Source: Sphingobacterium sp. (GTDB lineage: Bacteria > Bacteroidota > Bacteroidia > Sphingobacteriales > Sphingobacteriaceae). From it: a stretch of 64,000 nucleotides of DNA. The notes beneath the pieces were generated by a model. The model worked only from the letters and a program-made list of their open reading frames with translations. It ran no database searches and had not been told where the DNA came from. Positions 1 to 7,426 of the stretch are shown here, piece by piece (within the stretch, counting starts at the first letter, position 1; each line of letters starts with the position of its first letter). Position numbers and translations under genes: made by a program. The stretch covers positions 1-64,000 of the forward strand of contig JAIRVH010000059.1 in assembly GCA_031253985.1 (NCBI GenBank). Direction: 5' to 3'.

Positions 1-56
1 TCTAACACGACACTTTAACGAATACGTTCGGGAAATTCAAAGGGTCGAGTAATAGT

Positions 57-345
57 TACTTTTCGGACAGTGTTGCAAGATTTGGGACATTGTTTCAAGA
101 TTTCGGAAAAGAGTTGTTACTTTTCGGACATTGTTTCCAGATTTGGGAAATTGTTTCAAGATTTCGGAAAAAGAGTTGTTACTTTTCGGACAATGTTGCA
201 AGATTTGGGACATTGTTTCAAGATTTCGGAAAAGAGTTGTTACTTTTCGGACATTGTTTCCAGATTTGGGAAATTGTTTCAAGATTTCGGAAAAAGAGTC
301 GTCATTTTTCGGACACTGTTGCAAGATCTCGGAAAGAGTTTATAC
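57..345. repeat. Nested tandem repeat block, 61/62-bp units in a 123-bp higher-order repeat
   Basis: The hexamer TTTCGG followed by A recurs at 61, 122, 184, 245 and 307, so units alternate 61 and 62 bp and make a 123-bp dimer. Each unit is itself built of roughly 20-bp sub-repeats of the type TTGTTTCAAGATTTCGGAAA. Because 123 is divisible by three and the unit lacks stop codons, all three plus-strand frames and one minus-strand frame stay open. I see no start context or known domain, so I treat it as non-coding repeat DNA rather than a gene. The last copy, near 300-345, is degenerate. Confidence 0.85.
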
Positions 346-390
346 GTCTTGACAAGAGCTACTGGTTTAGGCAACGCTACGCTAAACAAT

Positions 391-426
391 AGTCAGGCTT
401 AGCGGTTAAAGCAGCTAAGCCTGACT
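391..426 (-). terminator. Perfect 13-bp hairpin downstream of the PRC-barrel gene
   Basis: The arms AGTCAGGCTTAGC (391-403) and GCTAAGCCTGACT (414-426) are perfectly complementary around a 10-nt loop. On the minus strand the hairpin is followed by ATTGTTTAG, a weak U tract. It lies 54 bp after the end of the PRC-barrel gene at 480 and probably ends that transcript. It also separates the repeat block from the coding region. Confidence 0.6.
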
Positions 427-479
427 GTTTCGTTCGGCATGAGTGTTATCTTCAATATTCTTGGCTATAGGAATGTTGT

Positions 480-1211
480 CTACAGTTCGTTGTTGTCGAT
501 TGTACCGGGTTCATGTCCTGTGTTTTGGTCATAGCGCGCGGCTACTCTTCGCGTACGCTGCGTCTGATCCGGCGGAAGACTTTCCGTCTGCTGCCCCCGG
601 CTGTAGAACGTATTTTCATTAAAGTGGTAATGGCTGTAAAAATCAGCAGGGTCGTAGCTGCTGGAACTTACCACAAAACCGACATCACCGGTGCCTTCAA
701 ACACGTGGCGGACGGATAGTTCCGTGTCCGGATCGACTGCATCTTTTTGGTAATCCGGTAATCGGATCAACTGATCTTCGGTGACGGAGATTACCACAAC
801 TTCGCCATCATCGGCAGGATTGTATAGATAATCGGTAGCGGGTTCTTCCGTCGGAATTTCGTCCACTGTAAATATCACGCTATGATTAATCGGTTCTACA
901 GGCGGAGTTACGTTAGGGTCCTCATTGCTCGACTGAATCCGTTTACCATCATAGAGTGAAGCAAGGCCAATGGGAGCCAATATTTTCTTATCTTCATCGA
1001 TCACAAATTCGGCATCATTGAGGTCAATAATAAGGTACCGCACTTGCTGGCTGTCGGGATCAAAGAGCAGGTCATCCACCTTGCCGATCAGCTGGCCGGC
1101 TTCATTCTTTACTTTCCAGCCTCTGATATCAGGTTCGCCATCGACAATCTCATAATCGCTTCCACCGAGTTCAATCAAATGATCATATTTTTTTTCTTCT
1201 TCTAATGCCAT
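480..1211 (-). CDS. PRC-barrel domain protein
   Basis: A 243-residue soluble protein with no signal peptide. Residues about 25-95 carry the PRC-barrel pattern: a W-K-V-K segment, then G-K-V-D-D-L-L-F-D, then V-R-Y-L-I-I-D-L. The middle is rich in acidic residues and the tail is polar and low-complexity. PRC-barrel proteins bind RNA or partner proteins, or are stress-associated in soil bacteria; the specific role here is not visible. It lies 62 bp downstream of a small membrane protein in the same orientation, and that pair is probably an operon. The neighbouring ferritin-like gene fits an envelope/stress gene cluster, which is an inference. Confidence 0.75.
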   Translation of the reverse strand: MALEEEKKYDHLIELGGSDYEIVDGEPDIRGWKVKNEAGQLIGKVDDLLFDPDSQQVRYLIIDLNDAEFVIDEDKKILAPIGLASLYDGKRIQSSNEDPNVTPPVEPINHSVIFTVDEIPTEEPATDYLYNPADDGEVVVISVTEDQLIRLPDYQKDAVDPDTELSVRHVFEGTGDVGFVVSSSSYDPADFYSHYHFNENTFYSRGQQTESLPPDQTQRTRRVAARYDQNTGHEPGTIDNNEL

Positions 1212-1273
1212 ATCTTCAATTTTTTGGTTATTAATTCTTATCCTTTTGTTGCCAAAGACAACAATCCATGCAT

Positions 1274-1456
1274 TCAGAGTGTATCTCTCGGTACTGTTGG
1301 GGAGTTAACAGTTGTATCTGGAGTAGACTTGTTTAACATAGCCTCACTGTTATAACGGTTGATAAAATAGAGAACCAATCCTAGTGCGATAAGTGAGAGC
1401 AGGAGCCAAAGCCACCAAGGGGCTCCGTTTCTAGGTTTTACTTCTAAATGTGCCAT
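1274..1456 (-). CDS. Small single-pass membrane protein
   Basis: About 60 residues starting M-A-H-L-E-V-K-P, then one hydrophobic helix (around residues 13-33, P-W-W-L-W-L-L-L-S-L-I-A-L-G) and a short Thr/Pro/Ser-rich tail. An upstream in-frame ATG at 1480 would add eight residues (M-F-F-L-K-K-V-Y); I prefer 1456 because that start gives the usual short N-terminus of such proteins. Function unknown. It lies just upstream of the PRC-barrel gene in the same direction and probably shares its transcript. A terminator at 1531-1561 separates it from the upstream ferritin-like gene. Confidence 0.6.
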   Translation of the reverse strand: MAHLEVKPRNGAPWWLWLLLSLIALGLVLYFINRYNSEAMLNKSTPDTTVNSPTVPRDTL

Positions 1457-1530
1457 ATATACTTTTTTCAAAAAGAACAACCCCAGAATGGCTTCGTTTG
1501 AAAAAGTTTTTTTCGGGAAGGATCGCTAAC

Positions 1531-1561
1531 AAAAAAAGCACCTTGTTGAGGTGCTTTTTTT
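1531..1561. terminator. Intrinsic terminator, A/T flanked
   Basis: The stem AGCACCT (1537-1543) / AGGTGCT (1549-1555) with loop TGTTG is flanked by seven A on the left and a T run on the right. It is therefore a good Rho-independent terminator on both strands. The minus-strand DUF5856 gene ends immediately beside it at 1563, so that is the likely user. Confidence 0.85.
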
Positions 1562-1562
1562 G

Positions 1563-1949
1563 TTATTCCAGACGTTTTAATCTGAAAAGAAGCTGCTGAA
1601 TGGCTTCCTGTATATCGTCTATAATGGATTGCGAGAAAGTCTCCGGAAAAAGGGACTCGCGCTGGCTCTCGACTTCCTTATAATATTCTTCAATGTATTT
1701 GATATGATCTTTTGGTTTTGCCGTTTGAGGAATAACGATTTCAACCGTTCCTTTTAGAGCAAAGGTCGTTTCAACCAGCCGGTCTGTAATGTCAATAAGT
1801 GAGTCGATGGCCTGATCAAGCGAAATATGTGCTTCATAACTTCCTCTTCCTGTAATCGACCAGTGGATCAGTTTTAATGAGTTTCGGAATGAAATCAGTT
1901 TTCCGAGAAAATCTCCCACAGACGCTGTGCTTTCCTTTTTTTTTGCCAT
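1563..1949 (-). CDS. Ferritin-like DUF5856-type protein
   Basis: A 128-residue helical protein. The segment around residues 28-41 (I-H-W-S-I-T-G-R-G-S-Y-E-A-H) resembles the His-Trp helix of Dps/ferritin-like proteins and of the Bacteroidota DUF5856 family. The rest is amphipathic helix, with no signal peptide. A role in a Dps-like oligomer is an inference; I do not see a full set of di-iron ligands, so metal binding is not established. It is a single-gene unit ending in the terminator at 1531-1561. Confidence 0.6.
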   Translation of the reverse strand: MAKKKESTASVGDFLGKLISFRNSLKLIHWSITGRGSYEAHISLDQAIDSLIDITDRLVETTFALKGTVEIVIPQTAKPKDHIKYIEEYYKEVESQRESLFPETFSQSIIDDIQEAIQQLLFRLKRLE

Positions 1950-2242
1950 AATTATTGCTATAAATCTATATTAAAAATAAATGGGGATAGCGGATGATCC
2001 CTTTTGTAGATAACAACAAAGTGGCCCACTAAAAAGTTTGCGTTTATATCATTTCTCTACTGTTGCATTGGTTGTTTTTATTTCGCCTTGCTTTGTAAGC
2101 AGCTTAGCTTATTCGCGCTGGCTAGGTGCTCAATCCCCACACTCGTTGCTTTGGCTTCATAAAAAGGAAAAATAATTCAAACGATTTTACGTTGAGCGTG
2201 TTCTTTGTTCGGAAATGTATATAATTAGTTAAATAAAACAGG

Positions 2243-2644
2243 TTAAAAGATTGTTTTTTGTAAAGGCTGGGTTTGTGGTTGACCCAGCCTTTTTTTTCGG
2301 AATCTGCCAGGCGTTTCACCGGTCCATTTTTTTAAGAGCTTCGAAAAGTTCAACGCATCGTAAGTTAACAGTAGGGCAATTTTGGCGATGGAGAGCGACG
2401 AACTGATCAGGAGTTCTTTTGCCTTCGCGATAATTTTGAGGTTGTAGAAATAACCGGGATGCTTTCCTTTTTCCTTTTGCACGGTATAACAGAGGTGTTT
2501 GGGTGAAACAGCGATCTCCTTTGCGATCTTGTTGAGCGCCATAAATTCGATGGTGTGCCCCTGGATGACATCATCAATGTGTCTGTCCAAAAATAACAGG
2601 TATTGCCTGGTGATCTGGAAGCCCCTCGGTTCTGCCTTCATCAT
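2243..2644 (-). CDS. AraC-family DNA-binding domain protein (no sensor domain)
   Basis: 133 residues, of which about 25-118 form the double helix-turn-helix of AraC/XylS regulators: L-N-K-I-A-K-E-I-A-V-S-P-K-H-L, then S-I-A-K-I-A-L-L-L-T-Y, ending with the family's F-S-K-L-L-K-K-W-T-G-E-T-P-G-R-F-R. There is no N-terminal ligand-binding domain, so like MarA/SoxS types it may be controlled by its own level. The C-terminal ten or so codons lie over a terminator-like hairpin (2262-2297), suggesting the reading frame runs into its own transcription end. The neighbours give no target. Confidence 0.7.
   Translation of the reverse strand: MMKAEPRGFQITRQYLLFLDRHIDDVIQGHTIEFMALNKIAKEIAVSPKHLCYTVQKEKGKHPGYFYNLKIIAKAKELLISSSLSIAKIALLLTYDALNFSKLLKKWTGETPGRFRKKRLGQPQTQPLQKTIF
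2262..2297. terminator. Terminator hairpin overlapping the 3' end of the AraC-type gene
   Basis: The arms AAAGGCTGGGT (2262-2272) and ACCCAGCCTTT (2282-2292) pair perfectly and are followed by a T run to 2297 on the plus strand. On the minus strand a weaker TTTACAAAAAA tail follows. It overlaps the last codons of the AraC-type gene. Confidence 0.6.
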
Positions 2645-2712
2645 CTTTATAGGTATAGTTTACGCTTCTGTTCAAGCCGGCTATTGAAACTCCCGTAAGT
2701 TCGGCGAGTGGG

Positions 2713-2750
2713 AAAAAGCCCGGCGATGGAATATCCAAGCCGGGTTTTTT
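2713..2750. terminator. Bidirectional terminator downstream of the fimbrillin/FISUMP gene
   Basis: The stem CCCGGC (2719-2724) / GCCGGG (2739-2744) has five A on its left and six T on its right. It can end the minus-strand lipoprotein transcript (coding end 2846) as well as plus-strand transcription. Confidence 0.65.
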
Positions 2751-2845
2751 AAACCCCTGGCTCCCAATAGGAAGTTGATGGTAGATGTATAATTCAAAAA
2801 ATAGGGATACGTACTATTATTTAGGTGCGTAAGCTAACCAAACGA

Positions 2846-4615
2846 CTATTTGTCCTGAATACAGCGTACTGGGTAACCTGCATATTTAAGATAATTTGAA
2901 GTATCCCAGCTGCTTGATTGAAAGCCGCGTCCTTGTCTAGCATTATTATTTCCGCCGACTTCTGTATTTAACCAGTAAATTGCAGAGCTCTGTCTGACTA
3001 GTTGCGCTCCATTAGATGGATTTCTATGACCTGCTGCAGGAAAGCTTAATTTGATATCACTACTCTTTTTACTAGTCATAATATGCGCCGCTGTAAAGTC
3101 GGATAGTCCAACTGTTGTATTACCATTAAAATTTGTCCAGTTTCCGATAGAGGTATGGCGGGTATTATTGCCCAATAATGTATACTCGGCTGGGCTAGGT
3201 ACACGGTCCCCTGTGCCACAAGGATCTAATGCTGCTTTAACGGGTGCCGTTGCTGTACCGTTGTTCCAAGATCCGTCAGGAGCAGGTGTATTATCCCAGC
3301 CAACAATTGCGGCATCACTGCTGTAGGCATTGGCTACCGGTAACTGACGACCCCATTGATAGTAATTGCCATAGAGGGCTTGTACCGAGGGGTTAGCATC
3401 AGGGTTGTTCGTCGCTGGATTCACATTGGTAACACCAAGGTTGTAGCGGTCCCAACGGTAGCCGCCAATCACAGCATAACGTGCATCTGCTGCCGTCGCA
3501 CTTCTTGTGACATTCGATGCATTCACATAGCGATCACTGTTGAAACGGAGTTTTAGTGTGTAGGCATATCCCGGTTTCAGCCCTTGGCCACCATCCGAGA
3601 AACTGAAATTCGCCACATTTTGATTGACATCATGGCCAATTTTAATGCTACCGGCGTTAATATTTAAGCTGAGTGAAAAGTTGTCCACTCCAAGCTGGTT
3701 GACCAGAACGGTTTTCGGTGTTGTGCCTACATTTTGCAATGGTAAGAAATCAGGCGCTTGGTTAAGACCGCTTGCTACTTTGCCCGTACTCATATCAATT
3801 ACTGGAGCATAGATCATCCCATTTGAATAATCGATGCTGCCGTTGACGGCGACCTCAGAGTTATAGCCCCCCTTTTTATAGTCAGCCTGACCAAATGTTC
3901 CTGTCGCGTCACTATTGTCTACCTGGATCGTTACACGGGTAAACATATGCTGCAATGGTGTCGTTAAAGGCGTAGGCGTATTGTTGCCGAGAATGGTTAC
4001 ATCCTTTTCAACGGCACACATATAATCCCCGCCATCATCATTATAATTAAATGTTGGACGAAGGCCTTGAGCGTCATTGGCCAGATACATATTAGCGCCA
4101 GTATTGACCGGTTCAGGATCTTGTGTTGTAGAACCCATCGAATAGATAAAGAAATTATACTTGTGTCCGACGATCAGTTTATCCCCAAAAAATACCTGAT
4201 TCGCATTAGAAGCGTCACCGACGGCCTGGTCAACATAGGTACCATCTGTTTCGAAAGCTACAATCCGATACCTTACCGCTCCACGCAAAGACAGTAGCTT
4301 GGTTGCTGCCTTATTCGTAGATGCCTTAAGACCAGAACTGGCAGGGGTTGTTTCGGTTAATTCTGCCGTAATGGTAAATGGGCCTGACTGCACTTCTTTT
4401 GTGACATTAAATGGTTTCGCCGTCGTGCTGTTTGTTGAAGCTTTCGTAACGGGTAGTTCGTTACTGACAAATTCACTTTCCGTTAAGGTCAGTTTTATCC
4501 CCGCCTTATTGGCATCGACCGTCTCCCCAGCTTTATCCTTGCTACAGGCGGTTGCAAACGCGATAAGGACAATAAGGACGAACTTGATCTTTGTAATCTG
4601 ATACATTTTTTTCAT
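2846..4615 (-). CDS. Fimbrillin-like lipoprotein with C-terminal FISUMP domain
   Basis: Start chosen at 4615 (M-K-K-M-Y-Q-I-T-K-I-K), which gives a proper lipoprotein signal ending F-A-T-A-C; the longer frame from 4690 would overlap the upstream small gene. The mature protein is about 570 residues. The N-terminal two thirds resemble fimbrillin/Mfa-like beta-sandwich proteins: Thr/Ser-rich, with Y-R-I-V-A-F-E-T-D-G-T-Y and G-H-K-Y-N-F-F-I-Y-S. The last 150-190 residues look like a FISUMP domain: D-P-C-G-T-G-D-R-V-P-S-P-A-E-Y, F-P-A-A-G-H-R, Y-W-L-N-T, ending P-V-R-C-I-Q-D. It is probably exposed at the cell surface, perhaps as a tip or anchor subunit. It follows the 64-residue GIAAGS protein by 28 bp, very likely in one operon driven from the TGTGATA-box promoter near 5091-5160. 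Confidence 0.75.
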   Translation of the reverse strand: MKKMYQITKIKFVLIVLIAFATACSKDKAGETVDANKAGIKLTLTESEFVSNELPVTKASTNSTTAKPFNVTKEVQSGPFTITAELTETTPASSGLKASTNKAATKLLSLRGAVRYRIVAFETDGTYVDQAVGDASNANQVFFGDKLIVGHKYNFFIYSMGSTTQDPEPVNTGANMYLANDAQGLRPTFNYNDDGGDYMCAVEKDVTILGNNTPTPLTTPLQHMFTRVTIQVDNSDATGTFGQADYKKGGYNSEVAVNGSIDYSNGMIYAPVIDMSTGKVASGLNQAPDFLPLQNVGTTPKTVLVNQLGVDNFSLSLNINAGSIKIGHDVNQNVANFSFSDGGQGLKPGYAYTLKLRFNSDRYVNASNVTRSATAADARYAVIGGYRWDRYNLGVTNVNPATNNPDANPSVQALYGNYYQWGRQLPVANAYSSDAAIVGWDNTPAPDGSWNNGTATAPVKAALDPCGTGDRVPSPAEYTLLGNNTRHTSIGNWTNFNGNTTVGLSDFTAAHIMTSKKSSDIKLSFPAAGHRNPSNGAQLVRQSSAIYWLNTEVGGNNNARQGRGFQSSSWDTSNYLKYAGYPVRCIQDK

Positions 4616-4643
4616 AATTGTTGTTAAAAGTTTTTGATTGTGA

Positions 4644-4838
4644 TTAGTTCCACCATTCACCGCCATTCGGATCCTTGGTTTCTGTTCCACCGCTGTTCCA
4701 GTCTGTTTCAGTTACTCCGGTACCACCTCCAGGTTGGCCCGAACCATTTGATCCCGCAGCAATACCTTCTTCCATTTCCACCTTCAACTGCTCGATTACG
4801 GGTTGCACGTAATTCTTTTTTTCAGTTCTTTTTTTCAT
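4644..4838 (-). CDS. Small GIAAGS-motif protein, copy 1
   Basis: A 64-residue polar protein without signal peptide. Lysine-rich start, then Y-V-Q-P-V-I-E-Q-L-K-V-E-M-E-E-G-I-A-A-G-S, then a Gly/Ser/Thr/Asp-rich tail ending G-G-E-W-W-N. The first 30 residues match the start of the protein at 7056-7229 closely while the tails differ apart from a terminal Trp. That pattern suggests a conserved leader or targeting segment followed by a variable core. It is the first gene of the operon with the fimbrillin/FISUMP lipoprotein. Function unknown; short Bacteroidota proteins of this look are usually annotated hypothetical. It could be a secreted subunit, a chaperone-recognised peptide or a leader peptide. 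Confidence 0.75.
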   Translation of the reverse strand: MKKRTEKKNYVQPVIEQLKVEMEEGIAAGSNGSGQPGGGTGVTETDWNSGGTETKDPNGGEWWN

Positions 4839-5090
4839 GTGTGTAATATTATTTGGTTTATGACTTTAACATTTGCCAGTGAGCCAATAACCTATATGAT
4901 GGTTGGTGGCTACGATATCCTTTTTGACGAATGCCTATGTTAGTTGATATTTTAAAGCTATTAGTATTTTTCTGCGATATTAAAATAACTTTGGTATTAA
5001 ATTCTTTTTAATTAAATAATTGATGTGTAAGCGATTTTATTAGTGTAATTATTGCGATTACCTCACCTTAATGACTCAGTTTTATTGTTT

Positions 5091-5160
5091 CAAAGATAAT
5101 TTATATTGTAGGGATTTAATGAAGACTCATATATCACATTTTTATCACTGATATATCACA
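5091..5160 (-). promoter_or_regulatory. Divergent promoter (minus): three 11-bp-phased TGTGATA boxes plus a -7 element
   Basis: Read on the minus strand: TGTGATATAT at 5160-5151, a degenerate AGTGATA at 5149-5143, and TGTGATATAT at 5138-5129. The starts 5160, 5149 and 5138 are exactly 11 bp apart. Thirty bases after the last box comes TATCTTTG (5098-5091), a perfect match to the Bacteroidota TAnnTTTG -7 element. The predicted start near 5084 gives a roughly 245-nt leader before the small gene at 4838. The boxes lie where an activator contacting RNA polymerase would sit. The promoter class is known; the boxes are an observation. Confidence 0.7.
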
Positions 5161-5343
5161 TATTTATAAAATGTTTATTTTTAATGTTTAAACATTTTGT
5201 TGTTATGTGTTTTTTTACTATAAGGCAGAGGTTTATCCAAATACTAGCGTATTAATTTTTTTTATGATTCCTAGGGTTTTATCTTAAAAGTTTTTTTAAT
5301 TTTCTTTAAAGTGGTTTTGTTGTGTATTTTTTATCGAAAAATA

Positions 5344-5402
5344 TGTGATACATCTGTGATATCCTTGTTTATTTTCTTTATGTGATATAATTGTAATATT
5401 TG
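5344..5402 (+). promoter_or_regulatory. Divergent promoter (plus): TGTGATA boxes plus a -7-like element
   Basis: TGTGATAC at 5344 and TGTGATAT at 5355 are 11 bp apart in direct orientation, with a third copy TGTGATAT at 5381. The decanucleotide beginning at 5355 ends 29 bp before TAATATTTG (5394-5402), a near match to TAnnTTTG with one extra base. The ATG of the lipoprotein gene follows at 5447. The geometry mirrors the minus-strand promoter in the same 608-bp intergenic region. The rest of that region (4839-5090 and 5161-5343) is very AT-rich and I see no gene in it. Confidence 0.65.
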
Positions 5403-5446
5403 CGGTGAATTAAATTAAATATTATTCTCATAAAAAAATTAAAACA

Positions 5447-7006
5447 ATGATTTTACAAAATCAAACAATGACAGGTTGGAAAGCTTTGGCTTTATCGGCT
5501 TTGATTTGTGGGTCGATGTATTCCTGCAAGGAAAGCAAAGACAGTGTAGCCGCCAGTGGCAAAGCAAACGTTAGTATCCAATTACTTGGCGTAGAAAATC
5601 CGACCCTCGCAACGAAGAAGGCGAGCAACGGTAGTAACGCCGGAACATCCCAGACAGTAGTAGTTCCTTTAACAAAATCAAGCTCATTTGAAGCAACTTT
5701 GACCAGTAAGTCGTCCGCGACAAGCGGCAACCTTTTGCGGGCTTCTTCTGGTACACGCGCTGCAGTTGTTGAAGAGAAAACACCATTGGCAGCAAATGTC
5801 AAATATAAAATCGTAGTTTATAATGCTGATGGTGATTATGTAACTGAAAAGACCTATACAAATTCAGTGGACAATGCGACTGAAATTGAATTGGATGTAG
5901 AAAAGACGTATACCTTCGTCGCTTACTCGGTCAACAGTACTGCTTCAGTACCTGCTGTAACTGCTCAGGCTGATTTGGCCAATGCAAGTCTAGATAACAT
6001 CAGTGCAGACTTGATGTATTTCAAGAAAGACTTAACAGTTCATTCTGGGGATAATAATCTTGATGTGGTCCTAAAGCACCAATACAGTGAAGTAACCACC
6101 AACTTAAGTATGGCCACTGAAATGACCGGTGCGATTACTGAATTGGTTTCGCCTACAATTAACCCAACATATCCAAATGCTACCTTAAAATTAGCAGATG
6201 GTACAATCACATATAATGGTAGTACTTCATCGACAGCTGTTCAATTTCCGCTTTTGGGCTCGGGTTTGCGTTCCGTATCAAGTAATCCAACATTATTGAT
6301 CCATCCAGGAGAGACAAATGGTTTATTTAACTTTGGGTCTATCACTATAGATGGTGAAACTAGGTCTAATGTTTCTGTTTCTGGATTACAGATCTTGCCA
6401 GGTCAACGTTATAATTTAAATCTGAATTTTAAAACCTGTACTCAACCTGTAACAGGTGGAGCTGATCTGAACTGGAACTATCCAGCTTCGGGCTCAGGAG
6501 CTTTAGTCAATGGTGTGACTGTTGCCGCTGGTACCCCAGTTACACAAGAACTTACTGCTCCGGGGGCGGATTACGGTTTTGTGTTTGATATTCTCCAATT
6601 GGACAACTCCTTTAATATGGAAGTTAACGGACAGAAATTGGCGACTCAAGAGATTCAATTTGAGGCCAATATTGCTATAGCTCCTAAGAATATCCAATTT
6701 GCTGATGGAAGTGTATATGGTGGAAACAATGTAGAAGGTGGTACTATTCCACAGATCTACAGCATGACAGGTACAGCAACTAATCCAATTATTCGCGTTG
6801 TCATTAGCCGTTCTGGACAAGTTTCGATTTACGGTAGCAAATCGGCCGGTGGAGAATTATATCCGTTGGTATTGACACAGGGGGCATTTAACAATGTACC
6901 ATGGAACTCGACTTCAAATACCGTTAAAATCACGCAGATCGTCCAAGGTAAAACAACCATGATCGGATCGGGTAGTGGTAGAAAGAAAGTTGCCTGTACA
7001 CAATAG
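5447..7006 (+). CDS. Fimbrillin-like surface lipoprotein
   Basis: 519 residues with a lipoprotein signal whose Cys lies in S-M-Y-S-C-K-E-S. An internal ATG at 5468 is an alternative start that still leaves the signal intact. The body is Thr/Ser/Asn-rich beta-type sequence with fimbrillin-like features: A-N-V-K-Y-K-I-V-V-Y-N-A-D-G-D-Y, then E-K-T-Y-T-F-V-A-Y-S, and near the middle I-L-P-G-Q-R-Y-N-L-N-L-N-F. These correspond to the Y-R-I-V-A-F and G-Y-A-Y-T-L-K-L-R-F segments of the divergent lipoprotein, so the two are distant paralogues. It lacks the FISUMP tail. A GIAAGS small protein follows 49 bp downstream. It is probably an anchored subunit or stalk component; the class is an inference from pattern, not a search. 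Confidence 0.65.
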   Translation: MILQNQTMTGWKALALSALICGSMYSCKESKDSVAASGKANVSIQLLGVENPTLATKKASNGSNAGTSQTVVVPLTKSSSFEATLTSKSSATSGNLLRASSGTRAAVVEEKTPLAANVKYKIVVYNADGDYVTEKTYTNSVDNATEIELDVEKTYTFVAYSVNSTASVPAVTAQADLANASLDNISADLMYFKKDLTVHSGDNNLDVVLKHQYSEVTTNLSMATEMTGAITELVSPTINPTYPNATLKLADGTITYNGSTSSTAVQFPLLGSGLRSVSSNPTLLIHPGETNGLFNFGSITIDGETRSNVSVSGLQILPGQRYNLNLNFKTCTQPVTGGADLNWNYPASGSGALVNGVTVAAGTPVTQELTAPGADYGFVFDILQLDNSFNMEVNGQKLATQEIQFEANIAIAPKNIQFADGSVYGGNNVEGGTIPQIYSMTGTATNPIIRVVISRSGQVSIYGSKSAGGELYPLVLTQGAFNNVPWNSTSNTVKITQIVQGKTTMIGSGSGRKKVACTQ

Positions 7007-7055
7007 TTGACATCAAAATTTAAATGGATTTTTATTATCGTATAACAAATTAAAC

Positions 7056-7229
7056 ATGAGAACAAATCAATCAAAAAATATATATATCAGTCCAAAGATT
7101 GAGGCAATGAACATTGAATTGGAACAGGGTATTGCAGCAGGCTCTGCTGCTCCTGCAGATACATTTAGTACCGATCCCCAAGAGTCGTGGGATAAGTCGG
7201 ACGATGACAACCGTATCATCAACTGGTAA
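7056..7229 (+). CDS. Small GIAAGS-motif protein, copy 2
   Basis: A 57-residue frame from ATG 7056 to TAA 7229. It begins M-R-T-N-Q-S-K-N-I-Y-I-S-P-K-I-E, continues E-L-E-Q-G-I-A-A-G-S, and has an acidic Asp/Ser tail ending I-I-N-W. It shares the pattern Y-x-x-P-x-I-E with E-x-G-I-A-A-G-S at the same spacing as the 4644-4838 protein, while the tails are unrelated except for a terminal Trp. No signal peptide. It lies directly after the fimbrillin-like lipoprotein and before a double terminator, so it is the second gene of that transcript. The gene order is the reverse of the divergent operon, where the small gene comes first. Function unknown. Confidence 0.75.
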   Translation: MRTNQSKNIYISPKIEAMNIELEQGIAAGSAAPADTFSTDPQESWDKSDDDNRIINW

Positions 7230-7263
7230 TTTATTTAAATTAAATATTGTTTAATTTATCCCG

Positions 7264-7338
7264 AAAAGTTCGGCAGGTTTTCAACGATTCCTGTCGAGCT
7301 TTTATAGGCCTTCTATCCAAAGAAGGTCTTTGTTTTTT
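7264..7338 (+). terminator. Two consecutive hairpins with T tract after copy 2
   Basis: The first hairpin pairs 7264-7277 with 7290-7303 (14 bp including two G-U pairs). The second pairs GGCCTTCT (7307-7314) with AGAAGGTC (7321-7328) and is followed by TTTGTTTTTT. The second is a standard intrinsic terminator ending the lipoprotein/GIAAGS transcript. Confidence 0.75.
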
Positions 7339-7426
7339 GCATAGATTAGTGAGTGACCAATTTTGTTTAAAAAAAGTAATAGTTTTTTTGTGGTGTTAAT
7401 GTGTTGATAGTTAGGTTTTTGTAAAG

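Noticed and set aside
57..345. Possible CRISPR array
   Set aside because: Units are tandem and diverged without unique spacers between constant repeats, and no cas genes are present.
70..402. Open frames of 73-110 codons on the plus strand and 95 codons on the minus strand over the repeat block
   Set aside because: They exist in all three plus frames because the repeat unit has no stops; no start context, domain or signal supports any of them.
2122..2319. 65-codon frame on the minus strand
   Set aside because: It overlaps the AraC-type gene end and its terminator, and its composition is unlike a protein family.
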